A stretch of DNA of 26,459 bases from Betaproteobacteria bacterium (GTDB taxonomy: Bacteria > Pseudomonadota > Gammaproteobacteria > Burkholderiales > Thiobacillaceae), in assembly GCA_016873905.1 (NCBI GenBank), contig VGVU01000005.1, forward strand, positions 1 through 26,459, given 5' to 3'. Below the pieces are notes generated by a model. It was given only the letters and a program-made list of their open reading frames with translations, searched no databases and was not told the origin of the DNA. Each line of letters starts with the position of its first letter. The stretch's first letter is position 1. A program made the position numbers and the translations under genes. This document shows, piece after piece, positions 1-8,092 of the stretch.

Positions 1-488
1 GATCTGCTCGACGCTGGCGGTGCCCTCACCGCCCGCGCACAGAAAATCGTGGAATAAGGTGCTGTGATAACTGCCGGGCACGCGGGCACGAATGGCGTCC
101 CAGCGGGCTGCGCGGTTTTTTGACCAGTTCCCGTCCGCGCGGCCAAAGGCGTAGATCTTGCGTTCGCCCGTAGCACAGCGCATGCCTTCAAAATTGATGG
201 TCCGCACCCCGCTTGGCGAGGTGATCACCACGCTGTAACGCGTCACGCCATCACTCCCCGTGGTCAGCGACTTGCGGTCAAGGGCATAGCGGTAACCGGG
301 GCGCCCTTCAATCTCGAAGGCGAGTAAATCAGCATCAAGCGGGGCATTCGGCATCTGCGCCTGCAACTCTTGCCATGCCACGACCGCCTCGTCGAAGTCG
401 TACTCGAACCGACTTTCCTGGCCCAGGTTGATCGCATAAGCGGGCAGGCTCAGGAGTAACAGGGGCAGCCCCTTTCCATACCAAGAAA

Positions 489-492
<4 letters not shown>
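1..492 (-). CDS. CNP1-like family protein, partial (3' end outside window)
   Basis: The frame reads 164 codons from an ATG at 492 to the window edge with no stop, so the C-terminus is missing. The N-terminus is a signal peptide: a short basic start, a leucine-rich core (LPLLLLSL) and a PAYA cleavage site at about residue 20, so export is likely. The mature part has features I associate with the betaproteobacterial CNP1-like family: a DRKSL...DGVTRYSVV stretch, a single EGMRC motif and a second cysteine in a DFLCAGGEG segment, giving a possible disulfide. The function of this family is not known. The start codon overlaps the stop of the upstream helicase gene as ATGA, so translation is probably coupled and this is the last visible gene of the dapA-bamC run. 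The family call is from recall of the pattern. Confidence 0.72.
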
Positions 493-1856
<1,364 letters not shown>

Positions 1857-1857
1857 G

Positions 1858-2643
1858 TCAGTTCAGCGTGCGCCAATCAAGGCCTTTTTCCTGCTCGGCC
1901 ACAAGAATCCAGTCCGGTTGGCAGCCCAGTGCATCCGCCAAGGCCTTCGTGGCCAATTCGGGGGTGTTGTTCTCGGCCGACAGATGCGCAGCCACCACAT
2001 GGTGCAGCCCTGCATGCGCGACCTTGGCCAGCAGGGCTGCCGTGGCCGCATTTTCAAGATGGCCGTGAGGACCCAGAATGCGCCGCTTCAGCGACTCGGG
2101 GTAACGGGTGCTGGCACGCAGGCGCTCGGGATCGTGATTACATTCCAGGACCAGGGCATCGCAACCGGCCAGAGTGGCCTCGATATGGGCCGTCACATGG
2201 CCGGCGTCGGTCAACAGGCCAAGGCGCCGAGCCCCATCCGAAAGGCGAAAATGCACCGGCTCGCGCGCGTCATGCGGAATGGTATAGGGCAACACCTCAA
2301 AGGCGCCGATGGCCAACGCTTGCTCACCATGCAAGAGGCGCGGGTCATGCGGAGAATTATCCTGTGCCTCAAGCGCCGCCAAGGTGCCGTGGGTCATCCA
2401 CACCGGGCACGCCGCACGCTGCGCAAAGGCCGCTGCCGAACGCGCATGATCACTGTGCTCGTGGGTCAGCAGGATGGCATCCATGTCGTCCGGAGCCAGT
2501 CCCAGCCGGGCCAGCCGTTGCACCGTGTCCTTCACGGTCAGGCCACAATCAATCAGAACCCGCGTTTTCAAACGGCCTTCCGAGGCCTCCACCACCCAGG
2601 CATTGCCCTTGCTGCCACTCCCAAGTGCGGCGAAACGAAACAC
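1858..2643 (-). CDS. YycJ/WalJ-like metallo-beta-lactamase fold hydrolase
   Basis: A 261-residue metallo-beta-lactamase fold protein. The metal-binding motif THEHSDHA is at residues 60-67, followed by an LTDAGHVT segment, an LECNHD segment and an AHLSAENN segment that supply the later metal ligands. The N-terminus FAALGSGSKGNA is typical of the YycJ group, which supports a GTG start at 2643 (the G also ends the TAG stop of bamC). A GGAG sequence lies about 11 nt upstream inside bamC. YycJ-like proteins are reported as DNA- or RNA-directed nucleases or hydrolases; the substrate cannot be told here. It sits between bamC and the helicase with almost no intergenic DNA, so it is probably cotranscribed with dapA and bamC. 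Confidence 0.88.
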   Translation of the reverse strand: MFRFAALGSGSKGNAWVVEASEGRLKTRVLIDCGLTVKDTVQRLARLGLAPDDMDAILLTHEHSDHARSAAAFAQRAACPVWMTHGTLAALEAQDNSPHDPRLLHGEQALAIGAFEVLPYTIPHDAREPVHFRLSDGARRLGLLTDAGHVTAHIEATLAGCDALVLECNHDPERLRASTRYPESLKRRILGPHGHLENAATAALLAKVAHAGLHHVVAAHLSAENNTPELATKALADALGCQPDWILVAEQEKGLDWRTLN

Positions 2644-3785
2644 TATTTCAACTGCTCCAGCAACAAGGTCAGGATGCGCATGGCCGTCTCGTTGCGCAAC
2701 ACCTCGCCCTGCTCGTTGAGAACCGTCACGCTGGTCGTATCCCCTTGCGTCAGGACTCGAACGCGATATTTTTGGGCCAGAACCTTGTTGTCATCGGAGC
2801 GCCAGAACGCCACCTTGTCCAAGAAGCCCTTCTTGGCCACGCCCGCCTCAGGATCGGCGTAGCGGACAAAATAGACACCGCCAGCGCGATCCCGGTCTTC
2901 AACCACAAAACCAATCCGATCCAGGGCGAGACCGACACGACGCCAGGCGCGATCAAACAGCTCCGGCAGGACCAGGTTACCGCTGCCATCCCCAGGGCGA
3001 ACCAGGGTCGCCATCGGGACGGCGGCCTTTTCGGCCAGACGCGCCGTCGCGATCTTCTCTTCTGTACCCAGACGAACCATCAGGCGGCGCAACATCTCGG
3101 CCTCCAACTCCGGATCCGGGTTTCGCGGCTGCCACATGGTGCGGCCCTTGCCCTCGTCACCGCCGGACTGGGTGCCTTCGTAAACCTCACGCATGCCCCG
3201 ATGGCTGATATAAATCTCCACCGTGCCGGGCTCGCTACCCTGCTCAATCCGGCTGCGGAACTTGTCGCGATCCGCCGTCGAATAAACCATGTCCATCGCC
3301 CGGCCGAGGAACTTGCGCATCCCGCCTTCGGGCACCTTGGCGCGATTCTCGGCCCATTCGGTCTCCATGACACCCGCCTCGGGCAGCTCCACATTGATAA
3401 TGAAGCCCAGTTCCTGCCAGAAGTCCTTAACCGTCAGCCAGGCATCCTTGGCCGGTACCTGAGCCACCAGCCAGCGCTGTGTCCCGGCCCGCTCAATGCG
3501 CACCTTGTCCACCTTGGGCAACAAGGCCTTGCTGCTTTCGGAGGCTGGCGTACTGCTCCGGGCGCGGTCGTATTCAGAGGCCGTCGCAGAACCCCGACCC
3601 ATGGCGCCCGGCACGGTGTAGCGCGTATCCGCTGTCGGTTGAACCAGATCCGGCGGAACGACCAGGGACGGAAGTTTTCCACCGCCCTCGGTCTTGTAGT
3701 CGATCTTCTTCTCATCCAGCAGGCTGCAACCTGCCAGAGTGACCGCCGTGGAAACCAGAACCAGCCGAGCTATGGGCGTACGCAT
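2643..3785 (-). CDS. bamC: Outer-membrane assembly lipoprotein BamC (NlpB)
   Basis: A 380-residue lipoprotein precursor. I chose the ATG at 3785 (MRTPIARLVLVST) because it begins a clean lipoprotein signal ending in the lipobox LAGC, with the lipidated cysteine at residue 20, and because a GAGGAG ribosome-binding site lies about 9 nt upstream. An upstream in-frame start would put 24 extra residues ahead of the signal. The segment after the cysteine holds the LPSLVVPPDL sequence seen in BamC proteins, the stretch that contacts BamD in the E. coli complex, and two helix-grip domains follow. BamC is an accessory lipoprotein of the BAM complex that inserts beta-barrel proteins in the outer membrane. 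It lies 13 nt after dapA, an arrangement shared with E. coli and many other proteobacteria. Confidence 0.92.
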   Translation of the reverse strand: MRTPIARLVLVSTAVTLAGCSLLDEKKIDYKTEGGGKLPSLVVPPDLVQPTADTRYTVPGAMGRGSATASEYDRARSSTPASESSKALLPKVDKVRIERAGTQRWLVAQVPAKDAWLTVKDFWQELGFIINVELPEAGVMETEWAENRAKVPEGGMRKFLGRAMDMVYSTADRDKFRSRIEQGSEPGTVEIYISHRGMREVYEGTQSGGDEGKGRTMWQPRNPDPELEAEMLRRLMVRLGTEEKIATARLAEKAAVPMATLVRPGDGSGNLVLPELFDRAWRRVGLALDRIGFVVEDRDRAGGVYFVRYADPEAGVAKKGFLDKVAFWRSDDNKVLAQKYRVRVLTQGDTTSVTVLNEQGEVLRNETAMRILTLLLEQLK

Positions 3786-3798
3786 CAATGTAATCTCC

Positions 3799-4674
3799 TC
3801 AAAGGACGCCGGCTTCACGCAGGGCGGTACGAATCGTTTCGTGATGGTTTTCGGCAAGCGGCGTCAGCGGCAGACGAATCCCGCTCTCGCAGAGTCCCAA
3901 TTGCTGCACAGCCCACTTCACCGGGATCGGGTTGGCCTCAACAAACAGCTTGCTATGCAGGGACAGCAAGCGGAAATGAATCTGCCGCGCCGTGACAACA
4001 TCACCGGCCATCGCGGCAACGCACATGGCATGCATCAACCTGGGAGCGACATTGGTCGTGACCGAGATCACGCCGTGACCGCCCAGCAGCATCAGCAACA
4101 CACCGCTGGCATCGTCACCGCTGTACACGCCAAACGAGGAGGGGGCGCGCTTGATCAGATCGGAGCCTCGTTCCATGTTGCCGGTCGCATCCTTGATCCC
4201 GATCACACCGGGGACCTGCGCCAGACGCAGGGCCGTGTCATTGCTGATGTCGGACACGGTGCGGCCCGGCACATTGTAGAGAATCAAGGGCAGTTCGACC
4301 GCCTCGGCAATGGCCTTGAAGTGACGGTACAGGCCTTCCTGGCCGGGCTTGTTGTAATACGGGGCCACCGACAGACCCGCCACCGCACCCGCCTTTTTGG
4401 CGCAATGGGTCAACTCAATGGCCTCGGTCGTGGAATTGGCGCCCGTCCCGGCGATCACGGGAACACGACCCGCGGCCTGTTCCACCGCCGTGCGAATCAG
4501 CAGGCAATGTTCATCCGGATCCACGGTGGGCGACTCGCCAGTCGTTCCGACGATCACCAGGCCATCCGTACCTTCGGCAATGTGCCAGTCAATCAGGGCC
4601 CGGAAACGCGGCAGGTCCAGCCGGCCATCCGGCAACATGGGGGTAACAAGGGCAACGAGGCTACCGGTAATCAT
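3799..4674 (-). CDS. dapA: 4-hydroxy-tetrahydrodipicolinate synthase
   Basis: A 291-residue TIM-barrel aldolase with the full DHDPS active site: Thr44-Thr45 in VGTTGESPT, Tyr133 in LYNVPGRT, Arg138, and the Schiff-base Lys161 in GIKDATGN. These numbers coincide with the E. coli enzyme when the ATG at 4674 (MITGSLVALVTPM) is used, which decides the start against a TTG 21 nt upstream. The enzyme condenses pyruvate with aspartate semialdehyde in the first committed step of lysine and diaminopimelate synthesis in the cytoplasm. It heads the minus-strand run dapA-bamC-MBL-helicase-CNP1. A TAGAAT -10-like box lies about 30 nt upstream. Confidence 0.97.
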   Translation of the reverse strand: MITGSLVALVTPMLPDGRLDLPRFRALIDWHIAEGTDGLVIVGTTGESPTVDPDEHCLLIRTAVEQAAGRVPVIAGTGANSTTEAIELTHCAKKAGAVAGLSVAPYYNKPGQEGLYRHFKAIAEAVELPLILYNVPGRTVSDISNDTALRLAQVPGVIGIKDATGNMERGSDLIKRAPSSFGVYSGDDASGVLLMLLGGHGVISVTTNVAPRLMHAMCVAAMAGDVVTARQIHFRLLSLHSKLFVEANPIPVKWAVQQLGLCESGIRLPLTPLAENHHETIRTALREAGVL

Positions 4675-4704
4675 GATCCACGCACTATCCAACAAAACCA
4701 GTGC

Positions 4705-4710
4705 ATTCTA
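4705..4710 (-). promoter_or_regulatory. Possible -10 box for dapA
   Basis: TAGAAT on the minus strand, about 30 nt upstream of the dapA ATG. No convincing -35 hexamer is found 16-18 bp further up, so the promoter is only tentative. If transcription starts about 7 nt downstream of this box, the upstream TTG codon would lie almost at the transcript end, which favours the ATG at 4674. Confidence 0.3.
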
Positions 4711-4798
4711 GACGATCTCCGTGCAGTTCGGGTGTCGCCGATGCGTAAGCGAGGACAGTCAAGCGGCCGTACCGACAAAGTCGTCCAGCAACGGGACA

Positions 4799-5527
4799 TC
4801 AGTCGGCGCCGTTGTCCTCGCCATTCCGACAGAACTCCGCCAGGGCCTCGGCATCCAGCACCTGAATCTTGCGCCCCGCCACCGCGATCACCTCCATCTC
4901 AAGCAACTGCCGGAACGCCCGTGACAGGCTGGCCTGAGCCAGGTTCAGCTTGGCCGCAATATCGCGCTTGCTCGCCGGGAGGGTCAGCCCATAGACGCGG
5001 GGATTGTCCTCGGCACGGAATTGCAGAAGGTAATAACTCAGGCGTTGCAGACTGGATCTCGGTGAACTACCGGCAATATCACTGATCAACCCTATCACCC
5101 GATTGGACATGGCCTCCAGCAACTGACAGGCCAGGCCAGCATCTTGTTGGGCCTGCTGGCGCAACACCTCGGAGCTAATGGCCAACAGATGCGAGTCCAC
5201 CTTGGCAACCGCCGTCGCGGTATGGGGAACCCCCAGATAGGCCGTCGCTTCGCACACCGAATCGCAGGATCGGGCCAGAACAATGATCTTCTCGGCCCCA
5301 TTGGGCAGCGGCAGGAACATCCCAATCTGGCCGCTCACAACAATAAACAAATCGTCGGCCAACTCGCCCTGACGATACAAAGTGCCGTTTCGCGGCAGAA
5401 AAACACTCCGCGCACTCTCGGCCAGACGCAGCAAACTCTCTGACCGAACGCCCTTAAACAGGGTGCATCGACCAATCGATTCGGCTGTCTCAGTCAAGGA
5501 CAGGATACTGGAAGGGGCTACCGTCAT
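4799..5527 (-). CDS. Crp/Fnr family transcriptional regulator
   Basis: A 242-residue regulator with an N-terminal cyclic-nucleotide-binding-like beta-roll (about 20-130), a dimerisation helix (about 125-150) and a C-terminal winged helix with its helix-turn-helix at about 185-209. The phosphate-binding cassette is degenerate: CEATAYLGVPHTATA replaces the GEL...RSA pattern of CRP, so cAMP binding is not expected. The N-terminal cysteine cluster of FNR is absent. Aligned to CRP, the recognition helix keeps Arg185 (R203) but has Gln for Arg180 (Q198) and Ala for Glu181 (A199), so the operator should not be the CRP/FNR half-site. No Shine-Dalgarno is visible at the ATG; instead an 11-bp-arm palindrome ends 1 nt away. 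The ligand and regulon are unknown. Confidence 0.9.
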   Translation of the reverse strand: MTVAPSSILSLTETAESIGRCTLFKGVRSESLLRLAESARSVFLPRNGTLYRQGELADDLFIVVSGQIGMFLPLPNGAEKIIVLARSCDSVCEATAYLGVPHTATAVAKVDSHLLAISSEVLRQQAQQDAGLACQLLEAMSNRVIGLISDIAGSSPRSSLQRLSYYLLQFRAEDNPRVYGLTLPASKRDIAAKLNLAQASLSRAFRQLLEMEVIAVAGRKIQVLDAEALAEFCRNGEDNGAD

Positions 5528-5528
5528 T

Positions 5529-5555
5529 TGGAATATAAATTGTGTTTATATTCCA
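5529..5555. promoter_or_regulatory. 27-bp palindrome at the start of the Crp/Fnr-type gene, candidate operator
   Basis: A perfect inverted repeat with 11-bp arms (TGGAATATAAA and TTTATATTCCA on the plus strand) around a 5-bp spacer, TTGTG. It is AT-rich in a GC-rich region and ends 1 nt from the ATG at 5527 of the regulator. Dyad symmetry, length and position suggest a dimer-binding operator for autoregulation. It could instead, or also, act as an RNA hairpin over the translation start. It does not match TTGAT-N4-ATCAA (FNR) or TGTGA-N6-TCACA (CRP). Confidence 0.65.
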
Positions 5556-5622
5556 TTTATAGTCCATCGCCACAACCCTGTCCAGCGCTTGCTGCCCCAG
5601 CCAGATGGATGCCCCAAGCCAA

Positions 5623-5808
5623 TCAGGTCGGGATCTCGACCTCATCCGGGATATGCCGTGCCTCATCGACCAGCATGACCGGAATATCGTCACGAATGGG
5701 GAAGGCCAAACGATCGGCCCGGCAAATCAGCTCCGCCGCCGCACGGTCGTAATACAAAGGCCCCTTGCACAGCGGGCACACCAGAATATCGAGCAGTTTG
5801 CTGTCCAC
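5623..5808 (-). CDS. ycaR: Trm112/YcaR family small protein
   Basis: A 61-residue protein beginning MDSKLLDILVCPLCKGPL, with a CxxC pair at residues 11-14 and a later ELICRADRLAFPIRDDIPVML segment, the standard pattern of the bacterial YcaR/Trm112-like family. The eukaryotic and archaeal relatives are small zinc-binding activators of methyltransferases; here only one CxxC and one further Cys remain, so metal binding may be lost. The start is GTG at 5808 with AGGAG 7 nt upstream. It lies 12 nt after lpxK. In enterobacteria this gene usually precedes kdsB; here the next gene downstream is the Crp/Fnr-type regulator. Confidence 0.9.
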   Translation of the reverse strand: MDSKLLDILVCPLCKGPLYYDRAAAELICRADRLAFPIRDDIPVMLVDEARHIPDEVEIPT

Positions 5809-5820
5809 GATAAATCTCCT

Positions 5821-6867
5821 TTATCCGTTAAAACCCAGTATCTTCAAGATGCGTCCTTGTAGCCCCTCTGCGACCACAGCGTCAACCTCCAGCACCCAGC
5901 AATCCGGATGCGCAAAGGCCTCGCATTTGACGGCATCTTTCGCCGTCATGATGACCGGCCCAGGCGGCAGGTCCGCCGCCACAAAACGGTGATGATCCGG
6001 GAAGGCATAGGGCACCGGCGTCAGGCCCAGCCGGACCAATTGATCAAAAAAGCGTTGCGGGTGGCCAATACCCGCCAGTGCGGCCACCGACTGCCCCACA
6101 AAATCGGCAACCGCGGCCGTCCGGGAAGGGTCGTGCAGACTACGCAGCACCCCAGCCTGCAGGTGCATCGCGTAAGTCGGCGCCGCGCATTTCAGCGCAG
6201 TCAGGTTTTCTCCGTTGATCACCACCGCCGTCACGGTATCGAGTCGCCCCGCGCCCTCACGCAACGGCCCCCAAGGTAACCGGTGTCCATTACCCAGGCC
6301 ACGCGTCCCGTCAATAACAGCAATCTCGATATCGCGTGCCAAAGACAAGTGTTGCAGTCCATCATCACAGAGCAGTACATCAACCTCGGGATGCGCCGCC
6401 AGCAGGGCACGGCCCGCCGCCGCCCGCCGTGCGCCCACCCAGACAGGACACCTACTCTGCCGCGCCAGCAGGATCGGTTCATCGCCCACTTGCTCAGCCG
6501 CGCTCTCCGCCAAGACCGGCAGCACACCATGCGCCTGCCCCCGGTAGCCACGACTCACGATTCCCGGGCGCCAACCCGCCGCCCGCAAGGTCTGCGCCAG
6601 CCAGAGAGTCAGCGGCGTCTTGCCGGTACCGCCCGCCGTAATATTGCCGACAACGATCACTGGGCACGGTAGCCGGTCCGCGCGCAACACACCGGATCGG
6701 TACAGACGGGCACGCCATCCGGAAATCAGGGCAAAGAGTCCCGCCAAAGGGGCCAAGCCAAGGGCCAGGGCACGACAGCGCACGACCTGGCTACGGCGCT
6801 CCAGGCGCGAGTACCAGCACTCCAACAGGATTGAAGTCAGGCCGCTCACGCCAATCGCATCACTCAC
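5821..6867 (-). CDS. lpxK: Tetraacyldisaccharide 4'-kinase (lipid A)
   Basis: A 348-residue membrane-associated P-loop kinase that phosphorylates the 4' position of the tetraacyldisaccharide lipid A precursor on the inner face of the cytoplasmic membrane. The N-terminus has an amphipathic/hydrophobic helix (about 33-50), then the extended Walker A VGNITAGGTGKTP at about 73-85, followed by GIVSRGYRG, a VGDEP motif, the LLCDDGLQH motif and a C-terminal PDHH motif. All are family signatures. The start is GTG at 6867, overlapping the exbD stop by 8 nt; a second GTG six codons later is an alternative. Placement after exbBD and before the YcaR-like gene is common in beta- and gammaproteobacteria. 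Confidence 0.95.
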   Translation of the reverse strand: MSDAIGVSGLTSILLECWYSRLERRSQVVRCRALALGLAPLAGLFALISGWRARLYRSGVLRADRLPCPVIVVGNITAGGTGKTPLTLWLAQTLRAAGWRPGIVSRGYRGQAHGVLPVLAESAAEQVGDEPILLARQSRCPVWVGARRAAAGRALLAAHPEVDVLLCDDGLQHLSLARDIEIAVIDGTRGLGNGHRLPWGPLREGAGRLDTVTAVVINGENLTALKCAAPTYAMHLQAGVLRSLHDPSRTAAVADFVGQSVAALAGIGHPQRFFDQLVRLGLTPVPYAFPDHHRFVAADLPPGPVIMTAKDAVKCEAFAHPDCWVLEVDAVVAEGLQGRILKILGFNG

Positions 6868-7279
6868 CGCTCGTCTTGGTCACAAAGGTCACCCGGGTCA
6901 GGCCCGCGCGGCGGGCCGCATCCATGACGCGGATAACCGACTGGTGCGTCGCCCGCGCATCGGCGTTGATGATGACCACCGGGTCGGGGGCGTTGACGGC
7001 CGCCGCCTTGAAGGCCGCGCTTAGATCCTGAACGGTGGTCTGGCTCAGGCGCGTGTTATTGAGGCTGTAGCCGCCTTGCGCATCCACACCAATATCCAGC
7101 CGCTTGGGCTCGTCACGGGCCGACTCCCCCTTGGCCTCCGGGAGATTGATCTGCAATTCGGAGAAACGGGCATAGGTCGTGGTGACCATCAAAAAGATGA
7201 GAATGACAAGCAGGACATCAATGAGCGGGATCAGGTTGATCTCTGGCTCATTGGCGGCCCCACCGCGCTGAAAATTCAC
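6860..7279 (-). CDS. exbD: ExbD/TolR family proton-channel protein
   Basis: A 139-residue protein with a short cytoplasmic N-terminus, one transmembrane helix (about 15-35) containing the proton-carrying Asp21 in NLIPLIDVLLV, and a periplasmic domain. It forms a proton-driven motor with ExbB-type subunits that energises outer-membrane transport (TonB) or envelope integrity (Tol). With no tonB, tolA or tolB gene nearby the partner is unresolved; the exbB-exbD-lpxK arrangement is common in proteobacteria. The start is GTG at 7279, overlapping the exbB stop as GTGA, with GGAG 7 nt upstream. Confidence 0.93.
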   Translation of the reverse strand: MNFQRGGAANEPEINLIPLIDVLLVILIFLMVTTTYARFSELQINLPEAKGESARDEPKRLDIGVDAQGGYSLNNTRLSQTTVQDLSAAFKAAAVNAPDPVVIINADARATHQSVIRVMDAARRAGLTRVTFVTKTSGE

Positions 7280-7863
7280 GGCCGATCTCCATGAACCACC
7301 TCGACCAACTTCACGGCCTGCTGTTCCATTTCGATCAGCAGACCCTCGACCTTGCCGCGAAAATGCCGGTAGGCAACCATGCTGGGGATCGCGACAATGA
7401 GGCCAAAAGCGGTGTTGTACAGCGCAACCGAGATGCCGTGCGCCAAGACCGCCGGATTGCCACCGGTGGGGGTTTGCGAGCCGAAGATCTCAACCATGCC
7501 AATCACGGTGCCCAGCAAACCGAGCAGCGGCGAGACCGAGGCGATGGTACCCAGGGTGGTCAGATAGCGCGACAAGTCATGTGCCACGGCACGACCCGTC
7601 TCTTCCAGCGATTCCTTCATGAGTTCGCGACTCATGCTCAGGCTACTGATCCCGGCGGCCAGGATCCGGCCCAAGGGCGAGGCATCATCGGTCACGGGCG
7701 TACCCGCCTTGAGCTCCGTCAGCGTGCGCTGCAACAAGCCCGCCGGCAAGACCCGATCGTCACGCAGGGTCCAGGCACGATCAAAAATAATGCCGAGGGA
7801 GACCACCGAGGCAATAATCAACGGCCAAATAGGCCAACCAGCCGCTTCGATAAGTGCAATCAC
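7276..7863 (-). CDS. exbB: MotA/TolQ/ExbB family proton-channel protein
   Basis: A 195-residue inner-membrane protein with three predicted transmembrane segments: near the N-terminus (GWPIWPLIIASVVSLGIIF), in the middle (TIASVSPLLGLLGTVIGMVEIF) and toward the end (AFGLIVAIPSMVAYRHF). The middle SPLLGLLGTVIGM stretch is diagnostic for the ExbB/TolQ family. I chose GTG at 7863 because AGGA lies about 6 nt upstream and the protein then begins just before the first membrane helix; the frame stays open upstream to 7977 but that part has no family-like sequence. It works with ExbD as a proton-motive-force motor. It is the first gene of the exbB-exbD-lpxK-ycaR run. Confidence 0.92.
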   Translation of the reverse strand: MIALIEAAGWPIWPLIIASVVSLGIIFDRAWTLRDDRVLPAGLLQRTLTELKAGTPVTDDASPLGRILAAGISSLSMSRELMKESLEETGRAVAHDLSRYLTTLGTIASVSPLLGLLGTVIGMVEIFGSQTPTGGNPAVLAHGISVALYNTAFGLIVAIPSMVAYRHFRGKVEGLLIEMEQQAVKLVEVVHGDRP

Positions 7864-7897
7864 GGAGTTTCCTAGAAGATAGAGGGGGACACCGGCT

Positions 7898-7926
7898 ACT
7901 TTATCGCCGCCCTGCGTCAGGGGCAA
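7898..7926 (-). promoter_or_regulatory. Candidate promoter for exbB-exbD-lpxK
   Basis: On the minus strand TTGCCC (7921-7926), a 17-bp spacer and TAAAGT (7898-7903), about 35 nt before the exbB GTG. Each box matches the sigma-70 consensus at about four of six positions with ideal spacing. Placement at the head of the exbB run supports it; no experiment does. Confidence 0.4.
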
Positions 7927-8001
7927 GCATCCCTCTAGAGGTCGTTCGCGCAACACGCCCGGACCCCGAGCGTCCAAAACGCCACCCTGGCGACAACCCT
8001 G

Positions 8002-8007
8002 TATAAT
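8002..8007 (+). promoter_or_regulatory. Candidate -10 box for the pcnB-folK-pan operon
   Basis: A perfect TATAAT lies 85 nt upstream of the pcnB ATG in the only sizeable gap (7864-8092, about 230 bp) between the divergent exbB and pcnB genes. The -35 region 16-18 bp upstream is poor. The intervening 85 nt would be an untranslated leader; I see no riboswitch-like structure in it. Apart from these two promoters I see nothing else in the gap. Confidence 0.45.
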
Positions 8008-8092
8008 CGCGCGGCCTTATGATCCGTCCAATATTTCTTCGTCCCTGCACCCCCGGTGCCGCGCAGGCCGTTCTCATGAATCGCCTTTTCGC

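Noticed and set aside
4675..4695. TTG start of dapA 21 nt upstream
   Set aside because: Active-site numbering matches E. coli DapA exactly from the ATG at 4674, and the TTG would sit close to the likely transcript end.
5529..5555. FNR or CRP consensus box
   Set aside because: The half-sites differ from TTGAT and TGTGA, and the recognition helix of the adjacent regulator lacks the glutamate needed to read them.
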